Source: Streptacidiphilus jeojiense
Lineage (GTDB): Bacteria; Actinomycetota; Actinomycetes; Streptomycetales; Streptomycetaceae
Direction: 5' to 3'
Length of the DNA: 64,000 nucleotides
Assembly (NCBI RefSeq): GCF_000719095.1
Contig: NZ_JOEH01000033.1
Location: forward strand, 1 to 64,000
This document shows, one piece after another, positions 47,610 to 55,117 of this stretch. Both the position numbers and the translations under genes were made by a program. Within the stretch, counting starts at the first letter, position 1; the number at the start of each line of letters is the position of its first letter. The notes below the pieces were generated by a model, which was not told the origin of the DNA, made no database searches, and saw nothing but the letters and a program-made list of their open reading frames with translations.

Positions 47610-48080
47610 CGGAACGCCCCCATCCCGGGCTCACCCGCTTGTGGTGCCCTTCACGGCCCGGCTGACCGGGACGCCCAAGGCCTGCTCCTGCCAGCCGGTC
47701 GAACTTCCGAACGATCCGTCCGAACTCCCGGACGATCCGTCAGGGATCTTGCCCCGTAAGCGGATTGCCATTGGCATAACCGCTCGGACGGCGAGTCGAC
47801 CGCCTGCGGAGCGAACGTAGCGCGGTTTCCGCCATCCGGGGGAGTAAGCCCGGGGAAACGCCACCCTTCGCCACCCCTGAGGGTGAACTTCGGCTCTCTC
47901 CCAGGCGCTTCACTGGATCTCGGAGCCCTTCCGCTCCCGGACACGACCATCCCCCATTCCCGGGGCACCGGCAATCGAATCCACGATTCCCGCCCCCGGG
48001 AGCGGGCGCACGACCGACAACTGCACGCCCCGCCGCGCCCCGCGGCGTAACCATCGGGACCTGATTCTGGTTGGTGGTGA
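47610..48080. other. Divergent intergenic region nsdA / Prim-Pol-like gene (471 bases)
   Basis: This is the longest gene-free gap in the window. ACGATCCGTC occurs twice with a 21-base period (47711-47720 and 47732-47741), and TGCCATTGGCA (47766-47776) is a perfect odd palindrome. Both lie about 100-170 bases upstream of nsdA and could be regulatory sites; no convincing -10/-35 pair was found. No small gene is recognised. Confidence 0.5.
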
Positions 48081-48719
48081 GTGGACTTGGACAGCCTGTT
48101 CGGAAACCCGATCTTCAACGGACGGTCGCTCGGCCCGCGCGGGCGGTCCCGCGCCACCCGGTGCCAGACCGCTGCCGAGTACACCCTGCGCTGGGGCTGG
48201 ACCGTGGCCCTGACCGACGCCGGTTCCGGCCCCGGCCCCGGCGTCGATCCCGGATCCGGTTCCGTCGAACTCCCGCCCGGCAGCGGCCCCACCGAACTGC
48301 GCGACGCCTGGCTGCGGCGGCCGGGCGCGGAGCTGCGGCTGCGCACCGGCCTGCGGTTCGACGCGCTGGACGTCCCCGAGACGGCCGGCTACCAGGCGCT
48401 GGTCCGGCTGGAGCGGATGGGCGTCAGGCCGGGACCGGTGCTGCTGACCCCGAACGCCCGGGCGCTGTTCCTGGTCGCGCCGCAGACCGCCGAGGCACTG
48501 CCCGACCTGCTGTACCGCACCGGCTGGGACGACGCCCAACTCGACCTGGTCTGCCACGGCTCCGGCGGGTCGGTACCGGCGCCGCCCACCCCGCAGACCC
48601 GCTGGCTGCGCCGTCCCTCGCTGGACACGGCGGCCCGGCCGCCGGAGGGCCGGCTGCTGCTGGGCACCCTGGCCTACGCCTGCCACCGGGGCGTGGCGGA
48701 GCTGGTCGGACGGCACTGA
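48081..48719 (+). CDS. Prim-Pol (bifunctional DNA primase/polymerase) N-domain-like protein
   Basis: A 212-residue protein I recognise as the Streptomyces gene found between nsdA and ftsY, usually annotated as bifunctional DNA primase/polymerase. FDALDVPETAGYQAL, ERMGVRPGPVLLTPNARALFLVAP and the C-terminal LLLGTLAYACHRGVAEL are family features. The N-terminal RCQTAAEYTLRWGWTVAL resembles the AEP entry helix, but no clear catalytic DxD is seen. It is similar to the shorter protein at 2088-2549. GTG at 48081 with a weak GGTGGTGA site. Confidence 0.78.
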   Translation: MDLDSLFGNPIFNGRSLGPRGRSRATRCQTAAEYTLRWGWTVALTDAGSGPGPGVDPGSGSVELPPGSGPTELRDAWLRRPGAELRLRTGLRFDALDVPETAGYQALVRLERMGVRPGPVLLTPNARALFLVAPQTAEALPDLLYRTGWDDAQLDLVCHGSGGSVPAPPTPQTRWLRRPSLDTAARPPEGRLLLGTLAYACHRGVAELVGRH

Positions 48720-48762
48720 CGGTCGGGCAGCACCGACGGTCGGGCAGCACCGACGGTCGGGC
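48718..48762. repeat. 17-base tandem repeat (2.6 copies)
   Basis: GACGGTCGGGCAGCACC is repeated exactly at 48718-48734 and 48735-48751, with 11 bases of a third copy. The first copy overlaps the stop codon of the upstream gene. Probably slippage-derived. Confidence 0.85.
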
Positions 48763-48770
48763 CGGAACGA

Positions 48771-48805
48771 CTGTGGCCGCCGCCCCCGTAGGGCGACGGC
48801 CACAG
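48771..48805. terminator. Bidirectional terminator between convergent genes
   Basis: A 15-bp stem with one mismatch (48771-48785/48791-48805) and a 5-base loop lies between the ends of the Prim-Pol-like gene (48719) and ftsY (48832). Confidence 0.8.
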
Positions 48806-48831
48806 CACCGGTTCCTCGACCTGCCCGGACG

Positions 48832-50025
48832 TCAGCCGATGAGCGCGTCCACGAAGCCGGCCGGGTCGAACGGCGCCAGGTCATCCGCGCCCTCACCCAG
48901 GCCGATCAGCTTCACCGGGACGCCCAGCTGCCGCTGGACCGCGACCACGATGCCGCCCTTGGCGGTCCCGTCCAGCTTGGTCAGCACGATGCCGGTGATG
49001 TCCACCACCTCGGCGAAGACCTTCGCCTGCACCAGCCCGTTCTGGCCGGTGGTGGCGTCCAGCACCAGCAGCACCTCGTCCACCGGGCCGTGCTTCTCGA
49101 CCACCCGCTTGACCTTGCCGAGCTCGTCCATCAGGCCGGTCTTGGTGTGCAGCCGTCCGGCGGTGTCCACCAGCACGGTGTCGGCGCCCTCGGCGATGCC
49201 CTGCTTGACGGCGTCGAACGCCACCGACGCCGGGTCGCCGCCCTCGGGGCCACGCACGGTACGGGCGCCGACGCGCTCGCCCCAGGTCTGCAGCTGGTCG
49301 GCGGCGGCGGCCCGGAAGGTGTCGGCGGCGCCGAGCAGCACGGTGCGGCCGTCCGCGACCAGCACCCGGGCCAGCTTGCCGCTGGTGGTGGTCTTGCCCA
49401 CCCCGTTGACCCCGACCACCAGCACCACGGCGGGACGCGGGGCGTCCCCCTCGGTGTGCCGGGCGGTGTGCAGGGTGCGGTCCAGGGTCGGGTCGACCAG
49501 GGTGGTCAGCTCCTCGCGGAGCAGGGCGCGCAACTCGTCCGGGGTGCGGGTGCCGAGCACCTTCACCCGCGAGCGCAGCCGCTCCACCAGCTCCTGGGTG
49601 GGGGCGACGCCCACGTCGGCGGTGAGCAGCACCTCCTCGATCTCCTCCCAGGTGTCCTCGTCGAGGTGGTCCCGGGAGAGCAGTGCCAGCAGGCCCTTGC
49701 CCATGGAGTTCTGCGAGCGGGAGAGCCGCGAGCGCAGCCGGACCAGCCGTCCGGCCGTGGGCTCCGGCACGTCCAGTTCGCGGACGGCGGGTGCCTCGGG
49801 GGCGGCGGCCTCAGCGGGGGCGGCCTCCGGTAGCGGGACCTCCTCGACGGTCCTGGTCGGCGCCTCGCGCGGGGCCGCAGCGTCCTCGCCGACCTGCGGC
49901 TCACCGATCCGGGTCGGGGTTGACGGCGGCGGCAGCTGCCGGCGCCGCCTGCCGTTGACGACGAGACCGCTGGCGGCTCCGAGGAGTACCACGGCGATGA
50001 CTACAGCGATGATGATGTATTCCAT
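48832..50025 (-). CDS. ftsY: Signal recognition particle receptor FtsY
   Basis: Membrane-associated SRP receptor GTPase. The 397-residue protein has an N-terminal hydrophobic anchor (MEYIIIAVVIAVVLLGAASG), an acidic Pro/Ala/Glu-rich linker and the NG domain with G1 VVGVNGVGKTTTSGKLA, DTAGRLHTK and TKLDGTAKGG. ATG at 50025 has GGGAG 5 bases upstream. The anchor replaces the acidic A domain of E. coli, as usual in actinobacteria. Confidence 0.96.
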   Translation of the reverse strand: MEYIIIAVVIAVVLLGAASGLVVNGRRRRQLPPPSTPTRIGEPQVGEDAAAPREAPTRTVEEVPLPEAAPAEAAAPEAPAVRELDVPEPTAGRLVRLRSRLSRSQNSMGKGLLALLSRDHLDEDTWEEIEEVLLTADVGVAPTQELVERLRSRVKVLGTRTPDELRALLREELTTLVDPTLDRTLHTARHTEGDAPRPAVVLVVGVNGVGKTTTSGKLARVLVADGRTVLLGAADTFRAAAADQLQTWGERVGARTVRGPEGGDPASVAFDAVKQGIAEGADTVLVDTAGRLHTKTGLMDELGKVKRVVEKHGPVDEVLLVLDATTGQNGLVQAKVFAEVVDITGIVLTKLDGTAKGGIVVAVQRQLGVPVKLIGLGEGADDLAPFDPAGFVDALIG

Positions 50026-50107
50026 GACGCTCCCAGTATCGGGTACGGCTGTGCGAAGACGTGCGAAGACCGGGGGACAGCGCCCAACTAGGGACATTTG
50101 TCACTGA

Positions 50108-51973
50108 ATGTCACCGGCCGGAACCGGCATGCCCGCAACCGGCATCATCTCCGTCATGCCGACCTCCTCCGTACACGGCGCTCTGCGCCACCGGCTCCTG
50201 CTGCTGCGCTCCGTCCGCGCGGCCGGGACACCGGTGGTGGCGTCCCTGGCCGCGGTCCGGCTGCTGACCGCGGTGGCACCCGCGCTGACCGCGGCCGTGC
50301 TGGGGATGCTGGTCGGCCGGGTCGACGGGGCGTCGGGCAGCGGCGTCTTCCGGGCCGCGCTGCTGCCGCTGGCGCTGTTCGGCGCCGTACTGCTGCTCGG
50401 CTACCTGGCCCAGTCGGCCACCGCCCCGCTGGAGTACCTGCTGCGCTGGCGGGTGGACGGCGCGCAGCGGACCAGGATCGCCCGGCTGGCGCTGGCCGGT
50501 CCCACCGTCGGCGCGCTGGAGAGCCCCGAGGTGCAGACCCTGCTGCGCGGCGCCGTCGGCGATCCCGACCACGGCCCCGACCGCACCGTCGGCACGGGCG
50601 CGCTCGCCCTGGTGCAGCAGCTGGCGCAGCTGACCGGAGCCGCTGCCGCCTGTGCCGTGCTGGCCCGCTACGCCTGGTGGACCGTGCCGCTGCTGCTGAT
50701 GACCGCGGCCGGCTGCGGCGCGCGGCACTACCTGACCGGCCGCACGGCCAACGGCACCTGGCGCTTCGCCGACCGGGAGGAACTGCACGCGGACATGTGG
50801 CGCCGGGCCGTGGTGTCGCCGAGCGAGGGCAAGGACATCCGGGTCTTCGGCCTCGCCGACTGGCTGGTGCGACGGCTGCGGCACCACATCGATGTCGCCA
50901 ACGCGCCGCTGTGGTCCTGCACCGACCGGATGCTGCGCGGCGAGTGGATCACCCTGCTGCTGGTCTGCGCCGGCCTGGGCCCCGCCTACGTCGCGGTCAC
51001 CCTGGACGCGGTGCACGGCCGCACCTCGGTGGCGGTGCAGACCGCGGTGCTGGCCGCCGGCTACGCGCTCTACCAGGCCCTGGGCAGCGGTTCGCAGCTG
51101 CTGCGGATCTCCGGCGCGCTGAACGCGGTCCGCTGCTTCGAGGAGGTGCGGGACCTGCTGGCGTCCGTACCGCAGACCGGCCCGGACCTCCCGCGCACCG
51201 CGGAGCCCCCGCTGGTCCGCTTCGAGCGGGTCGGCTTCCACTACCCGGGCAGCGAACGCACCGTGCTGGACGGACTCGACCTGGAGATCCGTCCCGGCGA
51301 ACTGCTGGCCGTGGTGGGCCTCAACGGGGCCGGCAAGTCCACCCTGATCAAACTGCTCGCCGGTCTGTACCGGCCGTCCTCGGGGCGGATCACCGCGGAC
51401 GGCGTGCCGCTGACCGCCTCCGGCAGCGCCGCCTGGCGCGAGCGGCTGACCGTGGTGTTCCAGGACTTCGTCCGCTACCAGCTGTCCGCCGCCGAGAATG
51501 TGACGCTGCGTCCGGTCGACCGCGCGGCGCTGGGGGCGGCGGCCGACGACGCCGGGTTCACCCCGGTCCTGGAGCGGCTGCCTGCCGGCTGGGACACCCC
51601 GCTGGCCCGGGCCAGGAGCGGCGGGGTGGACCTCTCCGGCGGCCAGTGGCAGCAGCTGGTGCTCACCCGCGCCCTCTACGCGGTACGGACCGGCGCCCAG
51701 CTGCTGGTGCTGGACGAGCCGACGGCCCATCTGGACGTCCGTACCGAGTTCGAGGTGTTCCGGCGGCTGGCCGAGCACCGGGGCCGCACCAGTGTGGTGC
51801 TCATCTCGCACCGGCTGTCGACGGTGCGTCAGGCCGACCGGATCGTACTGCTGGACGGCGGCCGGATCATCGAGTCCGGCACCCATGACCAGCTGATGGC
51901 GCTGGGCGGCGGCTACGCCGGCCTGTTCACCGTCCAGGCGGAGCGGTTCGCCGCGGCGGGGGCGGCCGAATGA
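50108..51973 (+). CDS. ABC exporter half-transporter 1 (membrane + ATPase)
   Basis: A 621-residue half-transporter. Six membrane segments fill residues about 20-330; the nucleotide-binding domain follows with Walker A GLNGAGKSTLIKLLAG, signature VDLSGGQWQQLVLTRAL, Walker B LLVLDEPTAHLD and the H-loop ISHRLSTV. All catalytic elements are intact. The FQDFVRYQLSAAENV segment resembles peptide/lantibiotic-type exporters. The ATG at 50108 has no clear ribosome site; ATG at 50156 is an alternative. Its stop overlaps the next gene (ATGA at 51970), so the pair forms a heterodimer. It lies divergent from ftsY. Confidence 0.88.
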   Translation: MSPAGTGMPATGIISVMPTSSVHGALRHRLLLLRSVRAAGTPVVASLAAVRLLTAVAPALTAAVLGMLVGRVDGASGSGVFRAALLPLALFGAVLLLGYLAQSATAPLEYLLRWRVDGAQRTRIARLALAGPTVGALESPEVQTLLRGAVGDPDHGPDRTVGTGALALVQQLAQLTGAAAACAVLARYAWWTVPLLLMTAAGCGARHYLTGRTANGTWRFADREELHADMWRRAVVSPSEGKDIRVFGLADWLVRRLRHHIDVANAPLWSCTDRMLRGEWITLLLVCAGLGPAYVAVTLDAVHGRTSVAVQTAVLAAGYALYQALGSGSQLLRISGALNAVRCFEEVRDLLASVPQTGPDLPRTAEPPLVRFERVGFHYPGSERTVLDGLDLEIRPGELLAVVGLNGAGKSTLIKLLAGLYRPSSGRITADGVPLTASGSAAWRERLTVVFQDFVRYQLSAAENVTLRPVDRAALGAAADDAGFTPVLERLPAGWDTPLARARSGGVDLSGGQWQQLVLTRALYAVRTGAQLLVLDEPTAHLDVRTEFEVFRRLAEHRGRTSVVLISHRLSTVRQADRIVLLDGGRIIESGTHDQLMALGGGYAGLFTVQAERFAAAGAAE

Positions 51974-53814
51974 ACCGGATCAGCAGGTACCCGGCGCTGT
52001 GGTGGGAGTTCATGGCGCTGTCCTGGCGCCGGATGCCGGGGCTGACCCTCGCCTCGCTGGCGTCCGTGGCCGGATCCGTGCTGGTGGTGGCCGCGACCGG
52101 GCTGACCCTGCGGGCCGCCGTGGACGCCACCGTGCGCGGCGCTGCGGGCACGGCCGTGGCGGCGGCGGCCGGTGCGGCGCTGGCGTACGCGCTCAGCTAT
52201 GTGCTGGCCGGCACCACCCTCCAGCTGACCAGCACCACGGCCGACCGGCTCGGGCGGCTCGTGCTCAAACCGGAGGTGCACCGGGAGATCGCCGCGCTGG
52301 AGGGGCTGGAGCACCTGGAGCGCAGCGACTTCCTGGACCGGCTGTCCCTGGTCGTCACCGGGACCTCCCGGCTGGCCCAGTCGCCCTGGAACGCGCTGAT
52401 GACCCTGGCCGGGGTGCTCCGGCTGGGCACCACCCTGCTGCTGCTCGGCACGGTCAGCCCCTGGCTGCTCCTGCTGCTGCCACTGGCCGCCGGGCTGACC
52501 TGGGCCGACCACCGGGGCCAGCGGCTGGTCCGGGCCACCGACGCCGCCTCCGCCGAGGGGTACCGGCTGCAGCAGCACCTGCTGGAGCTGGCGGTGCAGC
52601 CGGCCGGGGCGAAGGAGGTGCTGACCGCCGGGTCCGCCGCCGAGCTGATCGACCGCCAGGCGCAGGAGTGGGACCGGGCGATCGCGCTGCGGGCCGGTGC
52701 CCGGGCCCGGGCCGCACTGTGGAAGGCCGGCGGCTGGTCGCTGTTCTCGGCCGGCTTCGTCGCGGCGCTGGCACTGGTGGCCTGGCTGACCGCGCACGGC
52801 CGCGGCTCGATCGGCGACCTGGTGCTCACCGTCACGGTGGCGGGGACCGTCAAGGACAGCCTGCAGACCCTGGTCGGCGCCACCGCCGAGACCGCGGGAT
52901 CCTCGCAGGTGATCGAGCCCTACCTGTGGCTGCGCGACTACGCGGCCGGGGTACGGGCCCGGGCGTCCGGCAGCCTGCCCGCCCCTTCCGAGCTCCGGGA
53001 CGGGATCACTCTCACCGACGTCGTCCACACCTACCCCGGCACCGACCGCCCGGCCCTGGACGGGTTGAGCGTCCGGCTGCCGGCCGGCTCGGTGGTGGCC
53101 GTGGTCGGCGAGTACGGGTCCGGCAAGAGCACCCTGGTCAAGCTGCTGGCGAAGTTCTACCGCGCCGACAGCGGCTCCATCCTGGTGGACGGCACCGAGC
53201 TCACCGATCTGGACACCGAGGGCTGGCGGGCCCGCTCCAGCGCGGCCTTCCAGGACTTCGGGCGGTTCCGCACCACCTTCGCCGACACCGTCGGCCTGGG
53301 CGACACCGGTGCGCTGACGGACCGTGAGCGGATCGCCGAGGCGGTCGCGTCGGCCGACGCCGCCGGGATCGTCGCCGGCCTGCCCGACGGCCTGGACACC
53401 CAGCTCGGCGTGGAACTGGGCGGTGTGGAGCTGTCCGAGGGGCAGTGGCAGCGGGCCGCGCTGGCCCGCGCGTCGATGCGCCGCGATCCGCTGCTGTTCG
53501 TCCTGGACGAGCCCACCGCCTCCCTGGACGCCCCCAGCGAGCAGGCCATCTTCGAGCGCTACATGGCCAGGGCCCGCGAGCTGGCCGCGCGGACCGGCGC
53601 CGTCACGGTGATCGTCTCGCACCGCTTCTCCACCGTGACCGGCGCCGATCTGATCCTGGTGCTGCACCAGGGCCGGCTGGTCGAGTCCGGGGACCACCAC
53701 CAGCTGACCGCCCTCGGCGGCCGCTACGCGGAGCTCTACGGACTGCAGGCCACCGCCTACGCGCTCGACGGGCCCGCTACGGCTGCGCCCCCGCGCGGAA
53801 GGCCCCCGGGGTGA
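51970..53814 (+). CDS. ABC exporter half-transporter 2 (membrane + ATPase)
   Basis: A 614-residue partner of the preceding gene, with the same layout. Walker A is GEYGSGKSTLVKLLAK, signature VELSEGQWQRAALARAS (LSEGQ in place of LSGGQ) and Walker B LFVLDEPTASLD. The altered signature suggests one weakened ATP site, as in many heterodimeric exporters. The C-terminus is Pro/Arg-rich. The start overlaps the stop of half-transporter 1. It ends at the 3' end of the convergent AraC gene, overlapping it by 38 bases. The substrate is unknown; peptide or drug export are both possible. Confidence 0.88.
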   Translation: MNRISRYPALWWEFMALSWRRMPGLTLASLASVAGSVLVVAATGLTLRAAVDATVRGAAGTAVAAAAGAALAYALSYVLAGTTLQLTSTTADRLGRLVLKPEVHREIAALEGLEHLERSDFLDRLSLVVTGTSRLAQSPWNALMTLAGVLRLGTTLLLLGTVSPWLLLLLPLAAGLTWADHRGQRLVRATDAASAEGYRLQQHLLELAVQPAGAKEVLTAGSAAELIDRQAQEWDRAIALRAGARARAALWKAGGWSLFSAGFVAALALVAWLTAHGRGSIGDLVLTVTVAGTVKDSLQTLVGATAETAGSSQVIEPYLWLRDYAAGVRARASGSLPAPSELRDGITLTDVVHTYPGTDRPALDGLSVRLPAGSVVAVVGEYGSGKSTLVKLLAKFYRADSGSILVDGTELTDLDTEGWRARSSAAFQDFGRFRTTFADTVGLGDTGALTDRERIAEAVASADAAGIVAGLPDGLDTQLGVELGGVELSEGQWQRAALARASMRRDPLLFVLDEPTASLDAPSEQAIFERYMARARELAARTGAVTVIVSHRFSTVTGADLILVLHQGRLVESGDHHQLTALGGRYAELYGLQATAYALDGPATAAPPRGRPPG

Positions 53815-54619
53815 TGCCGTAGCAGCGCAGGAACCAGCGGTTGAGGTGGCTCTGGTCGGTGAACCCGGTCGCCGTGGCCACCTCGGCCAGGCCCTGGCCG
53901 CGCAGGATCAGCCGCCGGGCCTCGCGCAACCGCAGCTGCCGCTGGTAGTCGCTGGGCCCGAGCCCGTACGCGGCCTTGAAGCCCCGGTAGAGCGCGAAGC
54001 GGCTGCAGCCCGCCGCGGCCGCCAGTTCCTCGGGCGACACCGCGCGCGGGCCCGCATCGAGCAGCAGCGCCCGGGCCCGGGCCAGGGCTCCCCCGGCAGC
54101 GCCGACGCTGATCCGCTGCCCGGTGCCGCGGCCGACCAGCGCCAGCACGGCCTCGGTCAGCCGCTCGTCGCGCACCAGGGCGTCGGCCCCGCCGGTGAGG
54201 CCGTGGTGCAGCCTGCGGATGGCACGGGCGGCCCGGACGTCGTCCAGGACCGGTTCGGTGAACAGCGGCAGCGGTCCGCTCCCCCGCCCCGCCGCGTCGG
54301 CCAGCACCTGGCCGACCAGCTCGGGGCCGATGTGGACGATCCGGTAGGTGAAGCCGAGCTCGTCGGCGGTGCGGCCGTCGTGCGGCTCGTCCGGGTTGAA
54401 GGTCATCACCAACCCGGTGGCGCTGGTGTGGGCTCCGCCGCGGCAGCTGAAGCTCTGCGCGCCCTCCTCGGTCACGCCGAAGGAGTACGCCTCGTGGCTG
54501 TGGCGGTGGTAGACGTGCTCCCGCAGGTGCGCGTGCATGGCCTCCAACGGCCGCTGTCCGTCCCGCCAGTAGCTCACCCAGTCGCCACGACCGATCACAA
54601 AGTCGCTCACGCCCGCCAT
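53777..54619 (-). CDS. AraC-family transcriptional regulator
   Basis: A 280-residue regulator. The N-terminal cupin sensor domain (HVYHRHSHEAYSFGVTEEG, VMTFNPDEPHDG) is followed by a C-terminal double HTH (about 180-275) with SPEELAAAAGCSRFALYRGFKAA and LAEVATATGFTDQSHLNRWF. Start chosen as ATG 54619 (MAGVSDFVIGRG); an ATG at 54631 and GTG at 54610 are alternatives, and none has a good ribosome site. It is divergent from the cupin gene at 54749 and convergent with the ABC pair, so it likely controls the cupin gene and perhaps the exporter. Confidence 0.88.
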   Translation of the reverse strand: MAGVSDFVIGRGDWVSYWRDGQRPLEAMHAHLREHVYHRHSHEAYSFGVTEEGAQSFSCRGGAHTSATGLVMTFNPDEPHDGRTADELGFTYRIVHIGPELVGQVLADAAGRGSGPLPLFTEPVLDDVRAARAIRRLHHGLTGGADALVRDERLTEAVLALVGRGTGQRISVGAAGGALARARALLLDAGPRAVSPEELAAAAGCSRFALYRGFKAAYGLGPSDYQRQLRLREARRLILRGQGLAEVATATGFTDQSHLNRWFLRCYGITPGAFRAGAQP

Positions 54620-54748
54620 TCTGCCGCGCACCAGCGTCCAAGACAGCGGTACGACAGTGGGCGCAGGCTGGTCCAGGGCCTGCCGCTACACCCCTGATCC
54701 GCCGTCAACCACCGTCACCCACCGCCGACCACCGGGAGAAGAAGGCAC

Positions 54749-55117
54749 ATGATCGACCTCGACGCCGCACTGGACGCCATCCCCGACCACTGGTCGCCGC
54801 ACATCGCCGCGACCGTCAACGACTACGACGTGAAGATCGCCAAGCTGGAGGGCGCCTTCGTCTGGCACGCCCACCCGGAGACCGACGAGTTCTTCCTGGT
54901 CCTGGCCGGCAAGCTGACGCTCGAACTGGAGGGCAGGGACCCGGTGGTACTCGGCCCGCACCAGGCGTTCACGGTGCCGCGCGGCCTGCAGCACCGTCCG
55001 GTCGCCGACCCCGGGACCAGGGTCGTGCTGCTGGAGCCGCAGGGCACCACCAACGCCGGCGACGCCGGCGAGGTGCCGGGCATCCCGACCACCACCGGTT
55101 TCATTCTGCCGGAGTGA
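54749..55117 (+). CDS. Small cupin-domain protein
   Basis: A 122-residue single-domain cupin with the metal-binding motifs GAFVWHAHPETDEFFLVLAG (H, H, E) and PRGLQHRPVAD (H). Related proteins are isomerases, dioxygenases or ligand-binding proteins; the activity is unknown. ATG at 54749 after GAAGGCAC. It is divergent from the AraC regulator, whose own N-terminal domain is a cupin, and probably under its control. Its 3' end overlaps the smc 3' end by 17 bases. Confidence 0.85.
   Translation: MIDLDAALDAIPDHWSPHIAATVNDYDVKIAKLEGAFVWHAHPETDEFFLVLAGKLTLELEGRDPVVLGPHQAFTVPRGLQHRPVADPGTRVVLLEPQGTTNAGDAGEVPGIPTTTGFILPE

Noticed and set aside
50108..55117. Lanthipeptide or other biosynthetic cluster around the ABC pair
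   Set aside because: No precursor-peptide, synthetase, NRPS or PKS gene is adjacent; only a regulator and a cupin.
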